Source: Protaetiibacter sp. (GTDB taxonomy: Bacteria > Actinomycetota > Actinomycetes > Actinomycetales > Microbacteriaceae). Taken from it: a stretch of DNA of 25,909 bases. The translations under genes were made by a program, and so were the position numbers. Shown here piece by piece: positions 1 through 7,367 of the stretch (position 1 is its first letter; every line of letters begins with the position of its first letter). The notes under the pieces are model-generated. The model saw only the letters and a program-made list of their open reading frames with translations, searched no databases and was not told the DNA's origin. The DNA lies in assembly GCA_030150265.1 (NCBI GenBank), contig JASLGG010000045.1:1-25909 (forward strand), written 5' to 3'.

Positions 1-1
1 C

Positions 2-313
2 GAGACGGAGGCGATGCGCGACGGCTCCGACGCGATCGCCGACTGGCCGCTGCTGAACGCCCTGCTCTCGACCTCGAGCGGCGCCACCTGGGTCTCGATC
101 CACCACGGCGGCGGTGTCGGGATCGGGCGCTCCATCCATGCGGGGCAGGTCGCGGTGGCCGACGGCACCCCGCTCGCCGCCGAGAAGCTCGCGCGCCTGC
201 TGTGGAACGACCCGGCCTCCGCCGTGCTGCGGCACGCCGACGCGGGCTACGAGGAGGCGCTCGGCACGGCGGAGCGCCTCGGCATCCGGATCCCCATGCG
301 CGAGGGTCGCTGA
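2..313 (+). CDS. hutU: Urocanate hydratase, C-terminal part (5' end outside window)
   Basis: This is the last 103 codons of urocanase, which hydrates urocanate to 4-imidazolone-5-propionate in the second step of cytoplasmic histidine degradation. The tail contains the urocanase C-terminal stretch with WPLLNALL, SGATWVSIHHGGGVG and AVADGT, followed by a short helical end and a TGA at 311-313. The full-length enzyme is about 550 residues, so over 80% lies upstream of the window. The next gene starts 3 bp after the stop, so the two are clearly in one transcript. The frame is open from base 2 with no start needed. The family identification is firm from the conserved glycine- and histidine-rich segment and from the hutF and hutI genes downstream. 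Confidence 0.93.
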   Translation, partial: ETEAMRDGSDAIADWPLLNALLSTSSGATWVSIHHGGGVGIGRSIHAGQVAVADGTPLAAEKLARLLWNDPASAVLRHADAGYEEALGTAERLGIRIPMREGR

Positions 314-315
314 GC

Positions 316-1536
316 GTGCTGCTCGAGGAGCTGCGAGGAATCGGCCGCGACCCCGTCACGGGCGGCGTCACGCGGCTCGCCTGGACGCGCGACGACCTCG
401 AGCTGCATGCCTGGTTCGCGGCGCGCGCGACGGCCGCCGGGCTCGACGTCGAGACCGACGGCAACGGCAACGTCTGGGCGTGGTGGCATCCGGAGCTGCC
501 GGGGGCCGCCCTCGTGCTCGGCTCCCACCTCGACAGCGTGCCGAGCGGCGGCGAGTGGGACGGGCCGCTCGGCGTCGTCTCGGCGCTCGCCGCGGTCGAG
601 CGGCTCGTGGCGAGCGGCGCCGTGCCGACCCGCGCCGTGGCCGTCGTCGCCTTCCGTGACGAGGAGGGCGGGCGCTTCGGCGTCGCGTGCCTCGGATCAC
701 GGCTGCTGACCGGCGCGATCGACCCGGCCCGCGCCCTCGCGCTCCTCGACGCCGACGGCACGAGCCTCGCCGAGGCGATGGCCGCCGCCGGGCACGATGC
801 GCGCCGGGCGGGCGCGGATCGCGCCCGGCTCGACCGGATCGGCGAGTTCGTCGAGCTGCACGTCGAGCAGGGCCACCTGCCGATCGCGGGCGGCGCCCAC
901 GCGGGCGTCGCGGGGCTCGCCGCCGCGGGTCGCCCGCTCGGCGTCGCGAGCGAGATCTGGCCGCACGGCCGCTGGCGGCTCGAGCTGCGCGGCCAGGGGA
1001 ACCACGCGGGCACCACTCCGCTCGCGGACCGCCGCGACCCCGTGCTCGCGATGGCCGACGGCATCCGCGCGGTGCGGGAGGCCGCCGAGGAGCTCGGCGT
1101 GCTCGGCACGGTGGGGCGGGTGCGCATCGTGCCGGGGGCCGTCAACGCGATCGCGTCGAGCGCCTCCGCCTGGATCGACGCCCGCGGCGAGGACCCGGAT
1201 CGGGTGCGCGAGCTCGTGGCGCGCGTCGAGCGCTCGCTCGCCGGATCGGATGCCGCCGCCCACGAGGAGAGCTGGACCGCCGCCACCCGCTTCGACGCCG
1301 AGCTGACCGCCGCCGTGCAGCGGGCGATCGAGCCGGTCGCGGGCGATGCGCCCGTGCTGCCCTCGGGTGCCGGCCACGACGCCGGCATCCTCGCGAGCGC
1401 CGGCGTGAGCGTCGCGATGCTCTTCGTGCGCAACCCCACCGGCATCTCGCACGCGCCGGAGGAGCTCGCCGAGGAGTCGGATGCCGCGCTCGGCATCGAC
1501 GCGCTGTGCGCGGTCGTCGAGGCGAGGGCACTGTGA
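316..1536 (+). CDS. M20-family amidohydrolase (AllC / N-carbamoyl-amino-acid hydrolase type) in hut operon
   Basis: This is a 406-residue zinc or manganese M20 peptidase-fold amidohydrolase of the allantoate amidohydrolase/N-carbamoylase group, full length for the family. The GTG at 316 lies 3 bp after the hutU stop and fits the family N-terminus; earlier in-frame starts lie inside hutU. The two-metal ligand set is visible: His71 (SHLDS), Asp82 (WDGPLG), Glu117 (DEEGGRFG), His182 (ELHVEQG) and His354 (GAGHDAG). Databases would probably call it allantoate amidohydrolase. However, it lies between hutU and hutF and overlaps hutF by 4 bp (GTGA). HutF makes N-formimino- to N-formyl-glutamate, so a deformylase is the missing step. 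My inference is that this enzyme hydrolyses N-formyl-L-glutamate in place of HutG. I recall the same gene order in Streptomyces. The family call is strong; the substrate is inferred. Confidence 0.88.
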   Translation: MLLEELRGIGRDPVTGGVTRLAWTRDDLELHAWFAARATAAGLDVETDGNGNVWAWWHPELPGAALVLGSHLDSVPSGGEWDGPLGVVSALAAVERLVASGAVPTRAVAVVAFRDEEGGRFGVACLGSRLLTGAIDPARALALLDADGTSLAEAMAAAGHDARRAGADRARLDRIGEFVELHVEQGHLPIAGGAHAGVAGLAAAGRPLGVASEIWPHGRWRLELRGQGNHAGTTPLADRRDPVLAMADGIRAVREAAEELGVLGTVGRVRIVPGAVNAIASSASAWIDARGEDPDRVRELVARVERSLAGSDAAAHEESWTAATRFDAELTAAVQRAIEPVAGDAPVLPSGAGHDAGILASAGVSVAMLFVRNPTGISHAPEELAEESDAALGIDALCAVVEARAL

Positions 1537-2855
1537 GCGCGGGAACCTTCTGGCTCGAGCGGGCCGCGACCCCGGCCGGCATCGTCGCGGGCCTGCGGGT
1601 CGCGCACGAGGCGGGTGTCATCCGGGAGGTCGCGGCGGGCGCCCGCGAGCCGGGTGACGTGCCGCTGCGCGGCCTCGCGCTACCGGGCTTCGCGAACGCG
1701 CACTCGCACGCCTTCCACCGCGTGCTGCGCGGCCGCACCCACGCCGAGGGCGGCACCTTCTGGACCTGGCGCGAGGCCATGTACCGCGCGGCGGGCGCCC
1801 TCGACCCCGAGCGCTACCGGCGGCTCGCCGCCGCCGTCTTCGCGGAGATGACGCTCGCGGGCTACACCGCGGTGGGCGAGTTCCACTACCTGCACCGCGC
1901 CCCGGACGGCTCGCCGTACCGTCCGGCGGGGGCGATGGCCGAGGCGCTCGTCGCGGCGGCGGCCGACGCCGGCATCCGGCTCACCCTGCTCGACGCCCTC
2001 TACCTGCGCGGCGGGCTCGACGAGCACGGCGCCCCGCTCGCGCCCACGGCCGAGCAGCGCCGCTTCGTCGACGTCGACGTCGCCGCGTGGGCCGAGCGGC
2101 ACCGCGCGATCGCCGAGGGCCCGCGGGTGCGTCGCGGCGCCGCGATCCACTCGCTGCGCGCCGTGCCCCCGGACGCCGTGCCCGCGCTGCTCGCGGCGAT
2201 CGGCGACGAGCCGCTGCACGCCCACGTCTCCGAGCAGCCCGCCGAGAACGCCCAGCTGCTCGCGGCCCACGGCGCGACCCCGGTCGCGCTGCTCGAGGCC
2301 GCGGGGGCGCTCACCGCGCGCTTCACGGCCGTGCACGCGACCCACCTGACCGAGGGTGACATCCGCTCGCTCGCCGCGGGCGGCAGCGCCGTGTGCGTCT
2401 GCCCGACCACCGAGCGCGACCTCGCCGACGGCATCGGCCCGGCCGGACCGCTGCGCGACGCCGGGGTGCCGCTGTCGGTCGGCAGCGACCAGCACGCCGT
2501 GGTCGACCCCTTCGACGAGCTCCGCGCACTCGAGGGGCACGAGCGGCTGCGCACCGGGCGGCGTGGCGCCTTCACCCCGCGCGAGCTGCTCGCAGCGGGC
2601 ACCGAGACCGGCTATCGCGGCCTCGGCTGGCGCGGCGGGCGCATCGAGCCGGGCACCGTGTGCGATCTGGTGTCCGTCGACACCCGCTCCGTCCGCACCG
2701 CGGGCGCGGACCCCGGGCAGCTCTGGCTCGCGGCCGCGGCGGCCGACGTGACGGATGTCGTGGTGGGCGGCGAGCTCGTGGTGCAGGATCGACGGCATCG
2801 GATGGGCGACGTCGGAGGCCTGCTCGCCGACGCGATCGAGGAGGTGCGCGGATGA
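1533..2855 (+). CDS. hutF: Formimidoylglutamate deiminase
   Basis: HutF converts N-formimino-L-glutamate to N-formyl-L-glutamate and ammonia, and marks the five-step hut route. The 440-residue protein has the amidohydrolase metal site: His57 and His59 (NAHSHAFH), the HAHVSEQ segment, VHATHLTEGD, and Asp319 (GSDQHAVVD). FHYLHRAPDG and the ELRALEGHERLR tail of the barrel are typical of HutF rather than of guanine or chlorohydrolase relatives. The GTG start at 1533 overlaps the preceding stop as GTGA, and the stop overlaps hutI as ATGA, so the three genes are translationally coupled. Length agrees with the usual 450 or so residues. No odd features are seen. The alternative, a generic atrazine-chlorohydrolase-like enzyme, is unlikely given the context. 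Confidence 0.93.
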   Translation: MSAGTFWLERAATPAGIVAGLRVAHEAGVIREVAAGAREPGDVPLRGLALPGFANAHSHAFHRVLRGRTHAEGGTFWTWREAMYRAAGALDPERYRRLAAAVFAEMTLAGYTAVGEFHYLHRAPDGSPYRPAGAMAEALVAAAADAGIRLTLLDALYLRGGLDEHGAPLAPTAEQRRFVDVDVAAWAERHRAIAEGPRVRRGAAIHSLRAVPPDAVPALLAAIGDEPLHAHVSEQPAENAQLLAAHGATPVALLEAAGALTARFTAVHATHLTEGDIRSLAAGGSAVCVCPTTERDLADGIGPAGPLRDAGVPLSVGSDQHAVVDPFDELRALEGHERLRTGRRGAFTPRELLAAGTETGYRGLGWRGGRIEPGTVCDLVSVDTRSVRTAGADPGQLWLAAAAADVTDVVVGGELVVQDRRHRMGDVGGLLADAIEEVRG

Positions 2856-3994
2856 CGGCGCTGCTCGTCACGGGGATCGGCGAGCTCGTGAGCCACGACG
2901 CGGAGCGCCCCGTGCGACAGGACGCGGCGCTCGTGATCGTCGACGGTCGCGTCGCCTGGGTCGGCGACGCGACCGGTGCCCCGGATGCCGACGAGCGTCT
3001 CGACGTCGAGGGTCGCGCCGTCATCCCCGGCTTCGTCGACAGCCACGCGCACCTGATGTTCGCCGGCGACCGGGCCGACGAGTTCGAGGCGCGGATGAGC
3101 GGGCTCCCGTATGCCGCGGGCGGCATCCGGCGCACGGTCGCGGCGACGCGCGCGGCGGGCGACGAGGAGCTCGCGGCGCGGGCCGCACGGCTCGTCGCCG
3201 AGATGCGCGCCCAGGGCACCACGACGGTCGAGATCAAGAGCGGCTACGGCCTCACCGTGCAGGACGAGGCGCGGGCGCTGCGGATCGCGCGCACCCTCAC
3301 CCCGGAGACGACCTTCCTCGGCGCGCACGTCGTGCCCGAGGAGTTCCGCGCCGACCCCGACGCCTACGTCGACCTCGTCACGGGCGAGATGCTCGACGCC
3401 TGCGCCCCCGAGGCGCGCTGGGTCGACGTGTTCTGCGAGGAGGGCGCGTTCTCCGTGGAGCAGAGCCGCCGCATCCTGCTCGCGGGCGCCGCGCGCGGGC
3501 TCGGCCTGCGCATCCACGCGGCCCAGCTCGCCCCCTCGGCGGGCGTGCGGCTCGCGGTCGAGCTGGGGGCGGCGAGCGTCGACCACTGCACCTTCCTCGG
3601 CGACGAGGACGTCGAGGCGCTCGCCGCGTCGAAGACCGTCGCGACGCTGCTGCCCGGCGCCGAGTTCTCGACCCGCCAGCCGTATCCGCAGGCACGGCGG
3701 CTGCTCGACGCGGGCGCGACCGTGGCCCTCGCCACCGACTGCAATCCGGGCTCCTCGTTCACGAGCTCGATGCCGTTCTGCATCGCGCTCGCGGTGCGGG
3801 AGATGCGGATGACGCCCTTCGAAGCGCTGCGCGCCGCGACCCTGGGCGGTGCGGCCGCGCTCCGCCGGGAGGACGTGGGCCACCTCCGCCCCGGCGCCCG
3901 TGCCGACCTCGTGGTCCTCGACGCGCCCTCGTCGGTGCACCTCGCCTACCGGCCCGGGGTGCCGCTCGTGCATCGCGTGCTGACGGCGGACTAA
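2852..3994 (+). CDS. hutI: Imidazolonepropionase
   Basis: HutI opens the ring of 4-imidazolone-5-propionate to N-formimino-L-glutamate, the step between HutU and HutF. The protein has 380 residues, close to the family's 400 or so. The metal site is complete: His65 and His67 (DSHAHLMF), His222 (RIHAAQLAPSAG), His245 (DHCTFLG) and Asp296 (ATDCNPGSSFTSSMP). The EIKSGYGL segment is diagnostic for HutI. The ATG at 2852 overlaps the hutF stop by 4 bp. The stop codon (TAA, 3992-3994) interlocks with the convergent lipoprotein gene's stop (TAG on the other strand, 3991-3993), so there is no room for a terminator between them. HutH and a hut regulator are not in the window. Confidence 0.95.
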   Translation: MTALLVTGIGELVSHDAERPVRQDAALVIVDGRVAWVGDATGAPDADERLDVEGRAVIPGFVDSHAHLMFAGDRADEFEARMSGLPYAAGGIRRTVAATRAAGDEELAARAARLVAEMRAQGTTTVEIKSGYGLTVQDEARALRIARTLTPETTFLGAHVVPEEFRADPDAYVDLVTGEMLDACAPEARWVDVFCEEGAFSVEQSRRILLAGAARGLGLRIHAAQLAPSAGVRLAVELGAASVDHCTFLGDEDVEALAASKTVATLLPGAEFSTRQPYPQARRLLDAGATVALATDCNPGSSFTSSMPFCIALAVREMRMTPFEALRAATLGGAAALRREDVGHLRPGARADLVVLDAPSSVHLAYRPGVPLVHRVLTAD

Positions 3995-4395
3995 CCCGCG
4001 TCGACGCCCGGGTAGTCCTCGAAGACGGGCATGAGGTCGTAGTAGGCCCAGCGGTAGCAGTGGTCGAGCATGGGCGTCGCGGCGAAGTCGCCGATGCAGG
4101 TGGTGTCCTGGTAGCGGGCCGCGCCATCCGGCTGCGTCCAGTGCACGCGGCACATGACGCGCCAGGTGGTCGGGGTGGCCGAGGGGTCGTCGAGGAGATG
4201 GGCGGAGGGGAGCCAGCACTCCGTGCGGTCGACGGTCGCCGCGTCGACGCCGGAGGTGGGGCCCGCGACCTCGGCGAGCGTGCGCAGCGCGGTGCGGTCC
4301 TGCTCGGACAGCTGCGCGGCGCAGCCGGCGAGTGCCACGAACGCGAAAGTGGCCGATAGCGCGACGCCGACGGCGCGGAGGAGGATCGGACGCAT
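3991..4395 (-). CDS. Small secreted lipoprotein of unknown function
   Basis: I do not recognise this 134-residue protein. It begins with a charged residue, a hydrophobic stretch and a clear lipobox (VALAGC, Cys25 or so), so it should be exported, lipid-anchored and displayed outside the membrane. The mature part carries four further cysteines (TECWLP, VMCRVHW, TTCIGDF, DHCYRW), which could form two disulfides, and is rich in Trp, Tyr and Asp. It has no enzyme motif that I can see. It is convergent with hutI, with a 4-bp stop-codon overlap, and its start faces the BMP operon promoter about 75 bp away, so the two may share regulatory DNA. The signal peptide makes a real gene likely despite the unknown family. 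Confidence 0.75.
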   Translation of the reverse strand: MRPILLRAVGVALSATFAFVALAGCAAQLSEQDRTALRTLAEVAGPTSGVDAATVDRTECWLPSAHLLDDPSATPTTWRVMCRVHWTQPDGAARYQDTTCIGDFAATPMLDHCYRWAYYDLMPVFEDYPGVDAG

Positions 4396-4469
4396 GATGC
4401 TTCATCTTGCCCGGTGCGCGCTCGGTGTTTCCTCGGGATTTCCGTGAGGTAACAAGCTTCGCGGCGGGG

Positions 4470-4498
4470 TTGACGCTCTCGCCCACTTCTCATATCGT
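4470..4498 (+). promoter_or_regulatory. Sigma-70-type promoter of the BMP transporter operon
   Basis: TTGACG (4470-4475) and TATCGT (4493-4498) are separated by 17 bp, which places transcription start near 4505. TTGACG matches the -35 consensus at 5 of 6 positions and TATCGT matches the -10 at 4 of 6. It lies 76 bp upstream of the binding-protein ATG in the AT-richest stretch nearby. This is sequence-based only. Confidence 0.6.
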
Positions 4499-4503
4499 GT
4501 CCA

Positions 4504-4541
4504 ATCACATGCACATGGTGATAAATCACAGTGCACATCAC
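4504..4541. promoter_or_regulatory. Operator-like cluster of ATCAC/GTGAT motifs
   Basis: Four copies of ATCAC or its complement GTGAT lie just downstream of the predicted start of transcription: ATCAC 4504-4508, GTGAT 4518-4522, ATCAC 4525-4529 and ATCAC 4537-4541. The middle pair forms the palindrome GTGAT-AA-ATCAC. TGCACAT is repeated directly at 4510-4516 and 4532-4538, 22 bp apart, which is about two helical turns. The position from about +1 to +37 suits a repressor. The IclR-type gene at the end of this operon is the obvious candidate binder, but that is inference. Confidence 0.5.
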
Positions 4542-4574
4542 CCGAAGTGACCTCAGAGAGGATGTCCTTCAGCA

Positions 4575-5654
4575 ATGAACGCCACAGCCCGCGGCTCCGC
4601 CCGCCGCATCGCATCCCGCTCGGCCGCCCTCGTGGCGGTCGCGGCGCTCGCCCTGAGCGCCACCGCCTGCTCGTCTCGCGGAGACGAGCCCACAGGCGGG
4701 GAGAGCTCCGCCTCGACGAAGGTCGAGAAGTTCGCCCTCGTCGCCCCCGAGAACGAGTCCGACCACGGCTGGAACCAGGCGGGCCTCGTCGCCGCGCAGG
4801 GCGCCGCCGACAAGCTCGGCATCAAGGTCGAGCTGCTGCCCGACGCCGGCTGGGACAACACCGAGACGGTGCTGTCGCAGGTCGCGGCCGACGGCGCGCA
4901 GTTCATCATCGCCCACGCCTCCGGCTTCGGCGTCGCCGCGACGTCCGTCGCCGAGTCGACCGGTGTGCCGATCCTCATCCAGGACACCGGGGACAACGTG
5001 CCCGGCAAGGTCGCCAAGGTCACCACCGAGGCGCAGGAGGGCGGCTACCTCGCGGGCATCGCCGCCGCCATGTCGACCAAGAGCAAGAAGGTCGGCGTCG
5101 TGGTCTCCGCGGATGACGCGAACTGGTTCAAGATGTCCGGCGGCTTCGCCGAGGGCGTCTACAGCGTCGACCCCTCGATCGAGGTGCTCTACGCCTCCGT
5201 CGGCCCCGCGGCCTACGCGGACTCCGCGGGCGGCAAGGCGACCACCGAGCAGCTCATCGCGGCCGGCGCCGACGTCATCTTCGGCATGGGCGACGGCGCG
5301 ACGACCGGCTACATCCAGGCCGTCGAGGCGGCGCCCGGCGTGCTCTACATCGCCGACATCGGCGACGTGACCGCCGCGATGACCGACCCGAGCCGTCTGC
5401 TCACCTCGGTGCTCTGGAACTACACCGACACCTACGTGCAGGCGATCAAGGACATCGAGTCCGGCAACTACGGCAAGCAGGGCTACGACCTGACCGTCGA
5501 GAACGGCGGCCTCAGCCTGCAGGAGTCGGCGCAGCTCACCTCGGAGATCAAGGCGGCGGTCGACAAGGCCAAGGCCGGCATCGTCGACGGCTCGATCAAG
5601 CCCTCGGTCGCCGGCAACGCCGACGACGTCAAGGCGATCATCGCCAAGAAGTGA
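4575..5654 (+). CDS. BMP-family ABC transporter substrate-binding lipoprotein
   Basis: This is a 359-residue extracellular binding protein of the BMP (basic membrane protein; PnrA/TmpC/YufN) family, whose known members bind purine nucleosides. The N-terminus is a lipoprotein signal with a lipobox ending ATAC at residue 24-27. Family landmarks are GWNQAG near residue 65, the AHASGFG segment, EAQEGGYLAGIAAA, and GADVIFGMGDGATTG. The start at 4575 has GAGAGGA 12 bp upstream. It heads an operon of ATPase, two permeases, an aminotransferase and an IclR regulator, separated from the ATPase gene by a strong hairpin. Because the partner enzyme resembles a vitamin B6 transaminase rather than a nucleosidase, the real ligand is open. 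The family is certain; the substrate is not. Confidence 0.92.
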   Translation: MNATARGSARRIASRSAALVAVAALALSATACSSRGDEPTGGESSASTKVEKFALVAPENESDHGWNQAGLVAAQGAADKLGIKVELLPDAGWDNTETVLSQVAADGAQFIIAHASGFGVAATSVAESTGVPILIQDTGDNVPGKVAKVTTEAQEGGYLAGIAAAMSTKSKKVGVVVSADDANWFKMSGGFAEGVYSVDPSIEVLYASVGPAAYADSAGGKATTEQLIAAGADVIFGMGDGATTGYIQAVEAAPGVLYIADIGDVTAAMTDPSRLLTSVLWNYTDTYVQAIKDIESGNYGKQGYDLTVENGGLSLQESAQLTSEIKAAVDKAKAGIVDGSIKPSVAGNADDVKAIIAKK

Positions 5655-5674
5655 TCGGCTAGACGCCTCACCTC

Positions 5675-5712
5675 TCGCGGGGCCGGACGCCCACCGGCTT
5701 CCGGCCCCGCGA
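5675..5712 (+). terminator. Perfect 12-bp GC hairpin after the binding-protein gene
   Basis: TCGCGGGGCCGG (5675-5686) and its exact complement (5701-5712) enclose a 14-nt loop, 20 bp after the binding-protein stop. No T-run follows. It probably acts as a partial terminator or mRNA 3'-end stabiliser that keeps the binding protein in excess over the membrane parts. Confidence 0.7.
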
Positions 5713-5768
5713 ACCCCCTCACGACCGCGGCCGATCCCGCGTCACCAGCGACGAAGGAGTCCTGTTCC

Positions 5769-7367
5769 GTGCCCTCGAGCGTCCCGCCCGGCGTGATCTC
5801 GCTCCGCGAGATCACGAAGGCCTTCCCCGGAGTCGTGGCCAACGACCGCATCTCGCTCGACATCGTCGACGGGCAGGTGCACTGCCTGCTGGGCGAGAAC
5901 GGCGCCGGCAAGTCCACGCTCATCTCGATCCTCGCCGGGATGCAGCAGCCCGACTCGGGCACCATCGAGATCGACGGCACGCCCGTCGCCATCAGCTCCC
6001 CCAAGGTCGCCGTCGACCACGGCATCGGCGTCGTGCACCAGCACTCCACGCTCATCCCCGCCTTCACCGTGCTCGAGAACCTCATGCTCGGCGAGACGAC
6101 GCTCATGCTCGGCCGCAAGCAGGCCCTCGAGCGCCTCGACGAGCTCTCGGGCCTGCTCGGCGCGAGCATCGACCCGCACGCCCTCGCCGGCGAGCTCGGC
6201 CTGGGCCAGCAGCAGCAGGTCGAGATCGCGAAGGCCATGTGGAAGGGCAGCCGGCTGCTCATCCTCGACGAGCCCACCTCGATGCTCACGCCCCAGGCGA
6301 TCGAGCACCTCGCCGAGAGCGTCGACCGGGTCAAGGCCCAGGGCCTCGCCATCGTCTTCATCACGCACAAGTTGCGCGAGGCCTACGCGATGGGCGACTG
6401 CGTCACCGTGCTGCGCGGCGGACGCAACGTCGGCCACATCTCCGACACCCAGCTCGCCACCCTCACCGAGCAGCAGGCGCAGGACGCGATCCTCGCCGCC
6501 ATGTTCGGCGACGACCTCGCGGCGGCGGGCGACGACGCGGCCGAGCTCGCGGGCGCCACGGAGTCCGTGCGCGAGACGCAGGCCATCGACCTCTCCGCCC
6601 GCCCCGTGCGCCTCGAACTGCGCGGGGTGAGCACCAAGAGTCGTGGCGGCGAGGTCGACGTGGAGGACGTGAGCCTCACCGTCCGCGAGGGCGAGATCCT
6701 CGGCATCGCCGGCATCGACGGTCACGGCCAGGGCGCGCTCGCCGAGGCGGTCGCCGGGCAGCGACGCCTCGCGAGCGGATCGGTCCTGTTCCTGGGCGAT
6801 GACATCACCGGCCTCGGCGTGCTCGACCGGCAGAAGCTCGGCGTGCGCTACGTGACCGACGACCGCCTCCACGAGGGCACGGTCGGCTCGATGTCGGTCG
6901 CCATCAACCTCGTGCTCAAGCGGATCGGGCAGCGCCCGTTCTGGAAGCACGGGCAGATCGACCGCCGCGCGGTCGACGCCGAGGCGCGCCGACTCATCGA
7001 GGAGTACGGCATCCGCACGCCCTCGCCCGCCACCCGCGCCGCGACGCTCTCGGGCGGCAACATCCAGAAGGTGCTCCTCGCGCGCGAGCTCACCGGCGGC
7101 GCGCAGCTCGTCGTGGTCAACAAGCCCACCTACGGCCTCGACCTCAAGACCGTGCGGCTCGTGCGCGACATCCTCACCGACTTCGCGGCATCCGGCGGCG
7201 CCGTGCTGCTGCTCTCGACCGACCTCGACGAGCTCGTCGAGCTCTCGCACCGCATCGCGGTGATCTCGAGCGGACGCATCGTCGGCGTCGTGCAGAACGA
7301 GGGCGGCGGCACCGCGGAGCGAGTCGGACAGTACATGACGGGCGCGATCGAAGGCAGCGAGCGATGA
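5769..7367 (+). CDS. Double-domain ABC transporter ATPase (nucleoside/BMP type)
   Basis: This 532-residue cytoplasmic ATPase powers the BMP importer and consists of two fused nucleotide-binding domains. Domain 1 has Walker A GENGAGKST (42-50), a divergent signature ELGLGQQQQVEIAKA (142-156), Walker B LLILDEPT (163-170) and the switch His200. Domain 2 has a degenerate P-loop (GIDGHGQGALAEA) lacking the GKS/T, a canonical LSGGNIQK signature, and NKPTYGLDL in place of the Walker B DEP. This asymmetry is normal for the ribose/nucleoside class, where one site hydrolyses poorly. The GTG at 5769 is chosen because GAAGGAG lies 9 bp upstream. The stop overlaps the first permease by ATGA. The length is typical (about 510-530). 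Confidence 0.93.
   Translation: MPSSVPPGVISLREITKAFPGVVANDRISLDIVDGQVHCLLGENGAGKSTLISILAGMQQPDSGTIEIDGTPVAISSPKVAVDHGIGVVHQHSTLIPAFTVLENLMLGETTLMLGRKQALERLDELSGLLGASIDPHALAGELGLGQQQQVEIAKAMWKGSRLLILDEPTSMLTPQAIEHLAESVDRVKAQGLAIVFITHKLREAYAMGDCVTVLRGGRNVGHISDTQLATLTEQQAQDAILAAMFGDDLAAAGDDAAELAGATESVRETQAIDLSARPVRLELRGVSTKSRGGEVDVEDVSLTVREGEILGIAGIDGHGQGALAEAVAGQRRLASGSVLFLGDDITGLGVLDRQKLGVRYVTDDRLHEGTVGSMSVAINLVLKRIGQRPFWKHGQIDRRAVDAEARRLIEEYGIRTPSPATRAATLSGGNIQKVLLARELTGGAQLVVVNKPTYGLDLKTVRLVRDILTDFAASGGAVLLLSTDLDELVELSHRIAVISSGRIVGVVQNEGGGTAERVGQYMTGAIEGSER

Noticed and set aside
2612..4486. Long open frame of over 600 codons on the minus strand across hutI and the lipoprotein gene
   Set aside because: It mirrors the third-position GC bias of the plus-strand hutF/hutI genes, is rich in Arg, Gly and Ala without motifs, and overlaps recognisable genes along its whole length.
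4518..4529. GlxR/CRP-type cyclic-AMP receptor site upstream of the BMP operon
   Set aside because: The core GTGA...TCAC is separated by 4 bp, whereas CRP-family sites need 6 bp, so it is kept only as an unassigned palindrome.
5742..7250. Open frame of about 500 codons antisense to the ABC ATPase gene
   Set aside because: Composition is dominated by Glu, Arg, Ala and Gly, as expected for an antisense reading of a GC-rich gene, and it has no start context or conserved motif.
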